From Deltaproteobacteria bacterium (GTDB taxonomy: Bacteria; Desulfobacterota; Binatia; Binatales; Binataceae), in contig JAFAHS010000437.1 of the NCBI GenBank assembly GCA_019237115.1, positions 25,892-89,891 on the forward strand: 64,000 nucleotides of DNA, read 5' to 3'. The notes under the pieces are model-generated. The model was not told where the DNA came from. It ran no database searches and saw only the letters and a list, made by a program, of their open reading frames with translations. This document shows positions 52,170 to 61,441 of this stretch, piece by piece; the stretch's first letter is position 1, and each line of letters begins with the position of its first letter. A program made the position numbers and the translations under genes.

Positions 52170-53477
52170 TCAGTAAAAGTATTCCTTAAAGGTCGTGAAG
52201 CGCTGAGGCACTATCCAGCGCTGCGAGATGATGCCCTGGTCGACGAACCAGGTGTCGTGTCGCGCCCGGTTGGGGCTTGGAGTGAACAGTACGGTCGAAT
52301 AGCCGCTTTGAACGTCTTCGTCGACCAGCGCGGTCTGTAGCAGGTGATCGAATGAATACACCGCGGCTTTGGAGTCAGGGTATTCACGGTCACGTACCGT
52401 GTTGAAGATCGCAAGCGTCTTCCACAAGGCGTCCCGGTGGTCATACTGGTCGGACGCGGTGATGAACCATCCCTGGGAATCGATGTAAAAGATCCTCTTC
52501 GCGATCGGGGGAATGTCGCCATAGCGTGTCGGTCTGCGGGCTTTCGCCTCCACCACGTACACATGGCGCAGCTCCCAGTTTTCGGGACATATCGTGCGCC
52601 CGCCGTCGGCGGCGCATGAGTGGGCCGGCAAGCTGGCGGCGTGAACCACCGCGAGTACTTCCTTCTCGCCCAGGAACTTGAAATCAAAATCCTCGAACTT
52701 TCCGGCGAAGCCGAATAACGACTGCAGGTCGAGGTTACCGAAAAAAGACGTGCCGGTGAGGTAGTCCGTCGGTGTGACGTTTGGTCCTGGCCAGTTCGAC
52801 CAGCCAAGGTTCATCGCTGACCAGACCAGGTCCGACTTCTGCGGGTCGCCGTACCGATACCATACGAACCACATCCACCGGGATTGCCAGGAAGGTGACT
52901 CGATCGGGACGACGATCGGCCCCACCGCCAAGCGCTGCATGATCCCGGTATTGCCGTCATAGTCAGTCGGAACCGGCAAGACATAGTTGCGGCCGATGTT
53001 GCGATACACCGCCAGGTGCCCGACGTAGTACGAGGACCACGGAACGCCAGCATGGCCCGGCGCATAGTTCGCGATTTCGTCGTCCTGCGTATCGAGATCG
53101 TCGCTGAAGGAAGGTCCCAACTGGTAGTTCCACATGATCTTCTGCGCAATGTGCGGGTCGTTGGGATCGAGTAGCGGAAACGGTTGTCCCGCGCGATAAT
53201 TCTGCAATTCACCGTTCGGACCCAGCTTGACCTGCGGCGAGTACTGCTCGGTTGAGCTCTTGTACGGCGCCGGCCACTCGTAGTCCCTCGTCGGGACTAT
53301 CTTCATCTCCATTCCCTGGCGAGCCAGGAAATAGTTGCCCGGGCTGAGCAGGTTCGCAACCCGGGCCGCGTTGTCCCTGGTGATGAGTTCTCCCGGCTCG
53401 ATCTCGGCGCCGTTCGCCAAACCGAAGACAGAGCCCATCGCGACCGCAACGGTGAGGAAGAATGTCGCGCGGTTCAT
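52170..53477 (-). CDS. DUF1329-domain outer-membrane/periplasmic protein
   Basis: Signal 'MNRATFFLTVAVAMGSVFGLANGAE'; 'FRFVANVDG'-type absent, but 'YVVEAKARRPTRYGDIPPIAKRIFYIDSQGWFITASDQYDHRDALWKTLAIF' is DUF1329-like. Confidence 0.82.
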   Translation of the reverse strand: MNRATFFLTVAVAMGSVFGLANGAEIEPGELITRDNAARVANLLSPGNYFLARQGMEMKIVPTRDYEWPAPYKSSTEQYSPQVKLGPNGELQNYRAGQPFPLLDPNDPHIAQKIMWNYQLGPSFSDDLDTQDDEIANYAPGHAGVPWSSYYVGHLAVYRNIGRNYVLPVPTDYDGNTGIMQRLAVGPIVVPIESPSWQSRWMWFVWYRYGDPQKSDLVWSAMNLGWSNWPGPNVTPTDYLTGTSFFGNLDLQSLFGFAGKFEDFDFKFLGEKEVLAVVHAASLPAHSCAADGGRTICPENWELRHVYVVEAKARRPTRYGDIPPIAKRIFYIDSQGWFITASDQYDHRDALWKTLAIFNTVRDREYPDSKAAVYSFDHLLQTALVDEDVQSGYSTVLFTPSPNRARHDTWFVDQGIISQRWIVPQRFTTFKEYFY

Positions 53478-53488
53478 GGGTAAGAGTC

Positions 53489-54289
53489 TCAGTACGCGTA
53501 ACTCACGTTGCCACTTGAATCGAAAGTTGCAGGTCCAAGCGAACGACCAGCGCTCTCCAGTGGCGCTTCTGTACGCCACTCCCCGACGGTTATGAAAACC
53601 CGCGAAGTCTGATGTGATCCGGTGGGCAGCGGGTGAACAATGTTAATGTAAGCGGAGTCGCCTGGTTTGAGCTTGCTCAGTTCCTGATCCAGTTCTGTCT
53701 TGTCGTGCACGCGGCGATCGTTCACTCCGATGATCAGGTCGTGGCCGTATCCCGGCATACCGGCCCGGTGTAGCAGAGCGTGTGCAGCCAAGCCGATAGG
53801 AGTGAATATCGCCGCCGCGATTGATGAGGGGGCGTTGAATCCGGCCGCGGCGTTGAGCCCGGCTTTTGCCGCCGGGCTGCCCGGGCGCACCGACAATACC
53901 TCGAGCGAATGCTCTTCGCTCCCCAGTATGCACTCGCTGGTTTCGGCGATTCTGATGCCGAGATACGGAGCCCGCCCAACCGGGCGCTGTTCGGTTTCAG
54001 GCTTCAAGTCGCGGTCGAGTGATGATTCATCCTCCGATGGCTTGAATGCGCGTGGCGCCACGACCTCATTGCGGGTTGGCGGTTGGCCATCGGCCTGTCG
54101 CCGGATTTCAAGCGTGCCGTCATCGGGCTGCTGCGAGCGGATCGTCGTGTCCGACTCGGTCGTACCCGGCTGCCCGCTCGTAGAGGTGTTTGGTAGCTGA
54201 CCCGTGATTTGCTGACCGGAGCCGCTTTTCGCAAACAGCAAACAGAGGAGAAGCGCACCACTGATGAGGCCGAGTAGGCGAGCCATCAC
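53489..54289 (-). CDS. Exported PDZ-domain protein
   Basis: Signal 'MARLLGLISGALLLCLLFAKSGSG'; 'APYLGIRIAETSECILGSEEHSLEVLSVRPGSPAAKAGLNAAAGF...GHDLIIGVNDRRVHDKTELDQELSKLKPGDSAYINIVH'. Confidence 0.85.
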   Translation of the reverse strand: MMARLLGLISGALLLCLLFAKSGSGQQITGQLPNTSTSGQPGTTESDTTIRSQQPDDGTLEIRRQADGQPPTRNEVVAPRAFKPSEDESSLDRDLKPETEQRPVGRAPYLGIRIAETSECILGSEEHSLEVLSVRPGSPAAKAGLNAAAGFNAPSSIAAAIFTPIGLAAHALLHRAGMPGYGHDLIIGVNDRRVHDKTELDQELSKLKPGDSAYINIVHPLPTGSHQTSRVFITVGEWRTEAPLESAGRSLGPATFDSSGNVSYAY

Positions 54290-54643
54290 CCTACCTCCAC
54301 TGTCTAACGCATCCTAGGCTCAATGCCACGACTCCGCAAATGAAACCGAGCTACTCTTGGCAATACGGTCTGGCGCGCTTTTTAAGAGCCAGACGATGAG
54401 CCGTGCTGGATGCCATCAAGGGTGAGGTGGCGAAAGTTCGCTGACTTGCACTTCCCGCTGCGATCAACAAGATCCTCGACCGCTGCTCGTCTGACCTCAA
54501 GACCTGAGTTCGAGGCTGTGAGGACCACATACGAGATGGCAACCGGCTATGGGAGCGACCGAAACTTCGCCGCTGTCCGAAGCTGCGCAGGAGGCTTTTT
54601 CGAGTCGCGCGAGAACCGCGTCGAGAAGGATCACAAGGCTCGC

Positions 54644-55549
54644 TCAGTCAGGTCGCCGGCCGACTTGCGCCCGCATGCAATGATTAAAAACGGAGGGCCG
54701 AAGATGATCCGCATGGCCAGCGAAGTAGCGAGCAACTGCCTGGTCAGGACCGAAATCCGAAACCGCGGCGAAGCCGAGCTTGCGCACCCGTTCCACCAAC
54801 CGCGCTGGTTCGAAAAGGCTGCGCATTGGTTCACCGCGCGCCGCCGCGACTGCCATGACCGCCGCTAGAATCTTCTGGGTCTCCTCGTCGGGGAACTCTT
54901 TCGACGCGTTATATTCAAAGAGGATTTCCGTTCCGCTTGGCAGTGCAGCTATTGTGCGTAAGGTGCCGAAAATGGCTTCCACAGTTAGATACATCGTGAC
55001 TCCGAGCCATGAGAAAAAACCCGGCGCGTCCTTGCGATAGCCGTCCCTTTGCAGGTTGTCGATCAATGACTCCTTCTCGAAGTCGACAGGCACGACACTG
55101 AGGTTAGGCGGCAACTTTACACCCGCCGCGTGAAGGCGGGTCCGTTTCCACGCTTGTGTAGCCGGATGATCTACTTCAAAAACGTGCAGAACTTTCGCGA
55201 GGTCCAGACGACGATACGCGAAAGAGTCCAGTCCCGCGCCTAGGATCACATACTGGCTCACTCCTTTTGCAACCGCTTCCTCAACTTCGTCTTCAACGTA
55301 GCGGCTTCGCATGATTACCATCGCGGTGAGAGACCGACGACTGATCAGAGCGAAATCCGGATTCGTGCCTCGCGCGACTTCTGCATCAAGCTTATCCAGC
55401 TGCGCCTTCAGGGCGGCCTCGCTGTCGCATCGGGAAAGCCGCAATGCCAACGTATCCTCGAAGATCTTCGGTGGCTCGTCCCAAAGCAGGTGGGCGGCGC
55501 GGACCATCGCCGTGAGCATCGCAGTGGCGCTCGGTTTTCCTTCTTCCAT
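54644..55549 (-). CDS. SAM-dependent methyltransferase (leucine carboxyl methyltransferase-like family)
   Basis: 'SRYVEDEVEEAVAKGVSQYVILGAGLDSFAYRRLDLAKVLHVFEVDHPATQAWKRTRL...VPVDFEKESLIDNL'. Confidence 0.92.
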   Translation of the reverse strand: MEEGKPSATAMLTAMVRAAHLLWDEPPKIFEDTLALRLSRCDSEAALKAQLDKLDAEVARGTNPDFALISRRSLTAMVIMRSRYVEDEVEEAVAKGVSQYVILGAGLDSFAYRRLDLAKVLHVFEVDHPATQAWKRTRLHAAGVKLPPNLSVVPVDFEKESLIDNLQRDGYRKDAPGFFSWLGVTMYLTVEAIFGTLRTIAALPSGTEILFEYNASKEFPDEETQKILAAVMAVAAARGEPMRSLFEPARLVERVRKLGFAAVSDFGPDQAVARYFAGHADHLRPSVFNHCMRAQVGRRPD

Positions 55550-56043
55550 GTGATTCTCTGCCGAGATTGAGCGTCGCGAGTCGCCGTTAGGTTCTCCGCG
55601 GATTCCGATTCTGCCCCCGCAATCGCGGGCGCTTCTTATAGCGTATACTTCCTTACGAAAGATTCGATAGGCGCCATCTTTTCGAAAAGTCCACTTTTCA
55701 TTCCCGCGACAGTAAAGAAAAAGGGACTGACCATTCCAAAAAAATCAGCCCTAGACCGAGCGTCACACCAGCCCGATGTCTTCCTCCGAGCCGAAGGCTC
55801 GTCTTGGCTGTCGCAGGAGAGAGGCCCGCCGAACCCATCGTACGCTCGGTGCCTGGTTGACACCGCTCGGACAGCAATGACACCATTCGGTCCACGGCGT
55901 CGGGCCGACGCCGAGCCTTTGAGGAACCCGCCCCAGCCGGGACCTCCGAGGGCGAAGGGGAATCTACCCTCAAGGTCCTTGCCATACAGACCTGTTCGAG
56001 TGCCGCGTCGCTGGGGGACCGGGGCACGTCGAGGAGGTTTGCT

Positions 56044-57168
56044 ATGACCAAGCAGGGCAGTTTCAAGCGTGCAGTGCGCCAACGGGCACGCGAGTCCGGA
56101 CAGCGATACACCGAGGCGCGCGCCGCGTTGGAGAAGGGCAAGTCGGCGGAGCGACCCACCCGTCCCTTCGAGCACGCGGCGCTCAAGGCGCATCTCGAGG
56201 CGCACTACGGCATCCGTATTACCTCGATGACGCCTATCGACGACCCCGGGTCGCGTCCACGCGGTTCCTGGGATGGCCACTACCCCTCGACGCTGCTCGT
56301 CAGGCGCAAGGCGGGTTCGCCTTGGGTGGCTCGAATCTTCTCCTCCCCCGCAGACAAGGTCAGCCGCGTCGAAGGCGACGCAGACATCTTGCGTTTTCTG
56401 GCTTCGCACAACTTTCCCGCCGAACGGCTCGCGCATGACGAGCCCGTGTCGCTGCTCAATGAGAGCGCCCTGATCGTGACCGAGTTCGTTGAAGGCGGAC
56501 GTCCGACAGATGCGCATGGCCGGGTCGAGTCGCCGGCAGTGCTCTACGAACTGGCGACCCTGCTCGGGCGCCTGCACATGCTCCCCGCGGGGGGCGGCGC
56601 GGTCGCAAGAGATGGAGGATCAGAGGAACACGACGGCGGCTTCTACGTGGGTCGACCGAAGCAGGATCTCGCGGCGGCGATGAACTTTCTGGCGAGCGTC
56701 GAAGACGCCGTCGCCCCTGAAGGACGGGAGCGGTTTGAGTGGCTCCGCGACCACGTCGAGAACGCCGATGACGCGGAAGGCCTGCCCGAGGCGCTCACCC
56801 ACGGCAACTACCACGCGTGGGCGGCGGTCGGCACGCCGGGCAACCTCGTCATCGTGGGCTGGGCTGGGTCCGGACGCGGACCGCGACTGCCCGCACTGGC
56901 CTGGCTACTTAGGACCGCGGCGGAGGTCGGAGCAGAGTACGTCGACGCGGTAATGCGCGGATACCGAGAGCACGTCCAGCTCACCGACGAGGAGCTGGAC
57001 CGGCTCCCCGGAGTATTGCACATCCGAGCGCTGTGGTTGGCGTGCTACGAGTACCGCCTCATCGTGCGACGCGGTCGGACGCCGACCTTGAACGAGGGGT
57101 GGACAAGGTGGCGTCCCGACTTCGCGGAGCGGCTGGCGGCGCAGGCCATCGCGTCGTTGCACAGCTGA
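56044..57168 (+). CDS. Phosphotransferase (APH/choline kinase-like) with basic N-terminal extension
   Basis: 'LVRRKAGSPWVARIFSSPADKVSRVEGDADILRFLASHNFPAERLAHDEPVSLLNESALIVTEFVEGGRP', 'ALTHGNYHAWAAVGTPGNLVIVGWAGSGRGPRLPALAWLL' (HGNYH / GW-G in place of HGDxxxxN / D). Confidence 0.8.
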   Translation: MTKQGSFKRAVRQRARESGQRYTEARAALEKGKSAERPTRPFEHAALKAHLEAHYGIRITSMTPIDDPGSRPRGSWDGHYPSTLLVRRKAGSPWVARIFSSPADKVSRVEGDADILRFLASHNFPAERLAHDEPVSLLNESALIVTEFVEGGRPTDAHGRVESPAVLYELATLLGRLHMLPAGGGAVARDGGSEEHDGGFYVGRPKQDLAAAMNFLASVEDAVAPEGRERFEWLRDHVENADDAEGLPEALTHGNYHAWAAVGTPGNLVIVGWAGSGRGPRLPALAWLLRTAAEVGAEYVDAVMRGYREHVQLTDEELDRLPGVLHIRALWLACYEYRLIVRRGRTPTLNEGWTRWRPDFAERLAAQAIASLHS

Positions 57169-57624
57169 GTCCGCGCGGTTCAGGCCGACCGCGCCTTGGT
57201 GATGACCCGCGCGCCACCCGATGATGATCGAGGGTTGACCGTTTATGGCGTCTGCGTCGAGTTATCGAGCCAGACGATCGTCTCACTCCGTCTCAACCAG
57301 CGGTCTGAATGAGAGGAGCCGAGATCGGCCGTCGGGGATCCGAGATGCGTGCCTGAAGGACTAGACGGTTCAAACTCTGCGGCGGCGGCTTGCCATCGAA
57401 GCAGGTCTCTTATTGACGTTAAAAGACGAACAATGCTTTCTCAGATATTGATCGGAGTTTGCGCCCGAGCCTATCAGAACGCACACTCGTACCAACAATC
57501 GCAGGGACTCCCATACAGCACCCAGGCCTTAGTCATCCTGAATCAACGACATTTTGGCTTTTGAGGAGACCTCGAATGGCTCGACCGCACAAGAACCAAC
57601 CACGAACCCCAAGAGCCTGCAAAG

Positions 57625-58035
57625 TCAGCTCATAGCAGCAGGAGCTCTTCGGTTCTCTTCTCTTGCGAAATGAAAATAAGCACCAACGCTGAGGAAGTTA
57701 ATCAGCACCGCGATAATGTTCCACGCGATAACGGGCCGTGAAGCAATCAGCAGCCCATAGTAGACCCAAAGGATCTGAAAGATACCCATAATTGCCGCCA
57801 TCGTCGGGTTCATGCCCACACTTGACCGACGCCGGAGCATTGCGATCAAGTCCGGCACCGCTGCAAAGGTCGTCCCGAAACCGGCCACGAAACCGAGGAT
57901 CTCCGACCGTTTAAACTGAGGCAGGAGTAGAGACGCTGTATCATGTGGAGTTAAGTCACCAAGATCCCCGCAGCCATACAGCATGAGTATGCTCAGGAAG
58001 AGAACTGGGACCATCAAACGTTTGGCCTTAAACAT
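57625..58035 (-). CDS. SemiSWEET/MtN3-like membrane protein with lipoprotein-like N-terminus
   Basis: 'ILGFVAGFGTTFAAVPDLIAMLRRRSSVGMNPTMAAIMGIFQILWVYYGLLIASRPVIAWNIIAVLINFLSVGAYFHF'; N-terminal 'VLFLSILMLYGCGDLG'. Confidence 0.78.
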   Translation of the reverse strand: MFKAKRLMVPVLFLSILMLYGCGDLGDLTPHDTASLLLPQFKRSEILGFVAGFGTTFAAVPDLIAMLRRRSSVGMNPTMAAIMGIFQILWVYYGLLIASRPVIAWNIIAVLINFLSVGAYFHFAREENRRAPAAMS

Positions 58036-58879
58036 CCCAACTCCTTAAATCCCTGGAATGGCACAGGTGATGGCATTCTGAGCTTCCGGACTCGTGTCCT
58101 GTTGAAGGTGGCCAAGTGGAAGCAGCACGAATACAAGTAGCGAAAGAGCGATCACTTTAGGAACGTTATTGTTTAGGTGTGCTGGCTATTCAGCTGCCTC
58201 TCGGGCCCTGATTGTTCGTCTAATGTACTTGGTTTTCCTCCCGCCGGTCGTTGTAGATGCTCCCACTTGACAGCGACATCAACCGCTTAAAAGCTGGCAA
58301 CGCGGTGAAATATGATGTCCGGATTCAATTACTTGGTCTCACCTTGGCGCCGGCGTTGCCAAGTGTTGGTCTTCCTCCAATCGGTCGTCTTCATCTTTCC
58401 AGTCGAACTGTAACCGGCGAAAAGTTACTTGATTTAACTTATCTCAATCGGGACAGGTTACGAGGGGTCCTTCACCCAAGGTGCGTGGGCGTTCAATCTG
58501 GCAAACACCGCGTCCCTTTGCCGAGTCTGGCGCGTGCGCGTCGTGCCCCCCTGCGCCCTCCTCGATGGCGCTCGGAGTGGTCAACATCTGCAACCACAAA
58601 CCGGCTCTACCGCCATCTTTTCTAAAGGCACCTGCGATCAGACGAGTTCTCGCCCGCCCGCCGCGAGCGCGCGTGGGGGTGCGCGATCAAGAAAACGGGC
58701 CGCCGCTTTATATATAGAAAAATGCCCCCGATCCGGTCAGCGTGAAACCGGGCGCCTCATTTGGGAACCTCCACCTGGCGCTTACCATTCGGTGGGACAC
58801 GCTTGCCAACAAATCAGAACTTGAAATGCTCTCGATTTACCGATAGCGAGTGCACGTGGGTGCGCCCCAACGAATTGCA

Positions 58880-60133
58880 ATGTTCAGAAGACTAACAACG
58901 AGTTACGAGCCGTACCCCGAGGAACGCGCGTTCTTGGAGCGCGCTCATACCCGACGCGAGGGTGAGGTCGAGATCACCGTCGCGGTACCGAGCGACCGAG
59001 AGGCCGAACGGATGCTCGGGGTCCGGCTATCAAGCCAAGGATTGCAAGCGGTCTGGCTGGAGGTGGTAAACAGCGGCCGAGAACGGTTGTGGCTGGACCG
59101 CGTTCAGATTGATCGTAATTACTACACGCCACTGGAAGCCGCCCAGCTCTCTCACTTTTCCATGGGCAAGCGGTTGGTCTCTTTCGGATTACTCGGATGG
59201 CTGTTCCTACCCCTGCTTCCACTGCTTCCATTGAGGCTCTTGGGAGCACGCTCCGCAAACCACCGGATGGACAATCTTTTCCGCACTGTGGGATTTCCCA
59301 CCAGTGTCATCTCTGCCGGCGAAAAAGCACGTGGCTTCTTGTTCACTCCTTTAGATGAAGGGGTGAAAAGACTGCGCGTAAGGTTGCTGGGCCGCGGCCA
59401 ATCATTGGAGTTTCCATTCTCGGTCGAGGTACCGGGTCTCGCTCTTTCCTATCGCCAACTGAAAATCGAACCCGCGGGCGAAACCCAGGAAGTCGACGAG
59501 GCTGGCCTGCGAACCTGGTTGGAGCGGCAACCACGCGCGACCAGCAACGAGCAAGGGACCCTTGAGGGTGACCCCCTCAATCTGGTTATCGTGGGCGACC
59601 TGGCCCGGATTCAGGAATGCTTTGGTGCTTGGGACGAGACCGAGTCACTTACCCTGGGTACCGCGTGGAAGACCACCAAAGCGTTCCTTTTGGAGTCACG
59701 TTACCGCTATTCGCCGGTAAGCCCTCTGTACGTGGCGGGACGGCGGCAGGATCTGGCCCTGCAGCGCGCCCGCTTGAGCCTTAACCAACGTCTTCACCTG
59801 CGCTTATGGGCCACGAACGTTCGTTTCGAGGGTGCTCCAGTTTGGATCGGACAGGTAAGCCGCGACATAGGCGTACGGTTCACACCCAGAACTTGGAACT
59901 TGACTACTCATCTGATTGATTCCGACGTCGACGAGGCACGGAACTACGTGCTGAATGATCTGCTGGTGGCGGAGCGGGTAGCTCGTATGGGCTTGGTTCC
60001 CGGCGTCGGCGCCGCGGCTGCCACTGCTCCCCGCCGGAATCTCACCGGTGATGCCTACTTTACAGACGGTCTCCGAGCCGTCGCGGTACTCTCCCGAACG
60101 CCCACGGCACCCTCCGTCCTGTCTTGGGCATAA
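58880..60133 (+). CDS. LssY_C-like domain protein
   Basis: 'DPLNLVIVGDLARIQECFGAWDETESLTLGTAWKTTKAFLLESRYRYSPVSPLYVAGRRQDLALQRARLSLNQRLHLRLWATNVRFEGAPVWIGQVSRDIGVRF'; start ATG 58880 or GTG 58850. Confidence 0.78.
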   Translation: MFRRLTTSYEPYPEERAFLERAHTRREGEVEITVAVPSDREAERMLGVRLSSQGLQAVWLEVVNSGRERLWLDRVQIDRNYYTPLEAAQLSHFSMGKRLVSFGLLGWLFLPLLPLLPLRLLGARSANHRMDNLFRTVGFPTSVISAGEKARGFLFTPLDEGVKRLRVRLLGRGQSLEFPFSVEVPGLALSYRQLKIEPAGETQEVDEAGLRTWLERQPRATSNEQGTLEGDPLNLVIVGDLARIQECFGAWDETESLTLGTAWKTTKAFLLESRYRYSPVSPLYVAGRRQDLALQRARLSLNQRLHLRLWATNVRFEGAPVWIGQVSRDIGVRFTPRTWNLTTHLIDSDVDEARNYVLNDLLVAERVARMGLVPGVGAAAATAPRRNLTGDAYFTDGLRAVAVLSRTPTAPSVLSWA

Positions 60134-60649
60134 TGAGCTGTGGCGGGTGGCGCGTAATGCAAAATAAAGCGACCACTCACAAGGTGCTCGCTTTATCGAT
60201 CTGGTTGCTTCGATTCTCGAGACTCGGCTGCTCAAACCGCTGGACAACCCGCTCGGCCCCAGGTTGTCACCCATGTAGCCGGCAGATTATGTAACCTATG
60301 TGTCGCGGTTGGTTGTTGAAGATGTCGATAAAGGCATCGAACTTGGCCTGCTGTTGCAGGAAGTTTGAAACCGCTGGCTGGGTGGTTTCTTCAAGGGATG
60401 CATCCGCTCATGGCGGGCCGTCCGGGCCAAGAGCATTATGCCGACTTCGTTTCCGGCAGAACTTCATTCAAGCAGACGACGGCTTTGACAACGCCAGGCT
60501 GCACGCGTTTTGATACCGGCGTTCGCGATGCTCTCCTACAGATGGAGACACTCCGCGAGCGCTGGGAGGGCGAAGGAGGCTGTCCAGGGTGCAGCCTTTT
60601 TGCGACCCTCCGTCACCTTCGGCGATTTCGAACGGACCGAGGACGACAA

Positions 60650-61090
60650 ATGAAAAAAGAAGCGATTTCAGGGACTGTCACCGGCAACGATCAGCATGTC
60701 GGGTTTCGGGCCATGATCATGAAGCAGGCCATCGAATACAACCTCGCCGGCTTTACAAAGAACCTGCCCAACGACGTCGTAAACTTCACCCTTCAAGGTG
60801 ATGCGAAACGATTGAAGCACGCTGTCTCGGCCATTCAGGAGGGAACGAAGAAATCGTCGGACATCAAGGTCAGCACAACTCAGGGGACGGTCGATCCAGC
60901 TTTGAACGCCTTTACAATCTATGCCTGGACGTCGACGACCCGGAACATCACCAATCCGTACGATCTTGTCTTCCGTCTGCGGCCCGACGACGGAAAGCTC
61001 GCCCCCGCGGACGTTAAGACCGTCTGGCACGGCATTCTACGATCGACTTTGAAAGGGGAGGACCTGAAGAAACTGGGCCCCGACGACTGA
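60650..61090 (+). CDS. Acylphosphatase-like protein with C-terminal extension
   Basis: 'ISGTVTGNDQHVGFRAMIMKQAIEYNLAGFTKNLPNDVVNFTLQGDAKRLKHAVSAI' retains the GFR and N positions of acylphosphatases; start ATG 60650. Confidence 0.72.
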   Translation: MKKEAISGTVTGNDQHVGFRAMIMKQAIEYNLAGFTKNLPNDVVNFTLQGDAKRLKHAVSAIQEGTKKSSDIKVSTTQGTVDPALNAFTIYAWTSTTRNITNPYDLVFRLRPDDGKLAPADVKTVWHGILRSTLKGEDLKKLGPDD

Positions 61091-61183
61091 GCAGCGTCGT
61101 CTGGTTAGCGCCTTTCAATCTGTCTCTGTCAGGAGGAAGGAAGCGCCGGGAAAAACCCGCCAGTCCACCGTGTCCGCGCCAAT

Positions 61184-61423
61184 TCACCTGATCCGCGGCT
61201 CCCTGCGGCTTACAGCGCCGACCCGTGTTCCAATCGATGGAAGGGGCGGCGAATGAACTTCTGCTCCATCGCTTAACAGCGTGCCGCCGCAATCGCCGCA
61301 GAAGCCCTCGCCAGGTTCGTTCGCGATACCGCATTTCGGGCACAACCGCGCGAGTGGACCGCCGCACTTCGCGCAGAACTTGCGGCCCTCCCGGTTATCG
61401 CTTCCGCATTTTCCGCAGCGCAT
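61184..61423 (-). CDS. Short double-zinc-ribbon ORF (possible remnant N-terminus of a cyclase/ATPase paralogue)
   Basis: 'MRCGKCGSDNREGRKFCAKCGGPLARLCPKCGIANEPGEGFCGDCGGTLL' closely resembles the N-terminus of the 43077-46385 protein; no cyclase follows. Confidence 0.7.
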   Translation of the reverse strand: MRCGKCGSDNREGRKFCAKCGGPLARLCPKCGIANEPGEGFCGDCGGTLLSDGAEVHSPPLPSIGTRVGAVSRREPRIR

Positions 61424-61441
61424 GTTCCCCGCCCAGCTGGC

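Noticed and set aside
55678-55689. CTTTTCGAAAAG 12-bp palindrome
   Set aside because: Low-complexity palindrome upstream of neither gene start at a typical operator distance; no second copy seen
57200-58850. Several short ORFs (57349-57564, 58257-58625, 58481-58717, 58534-58824)
   Set aside because: No recognisable motif, biased composition or overlapping frames; treated as non-coding or undetermined
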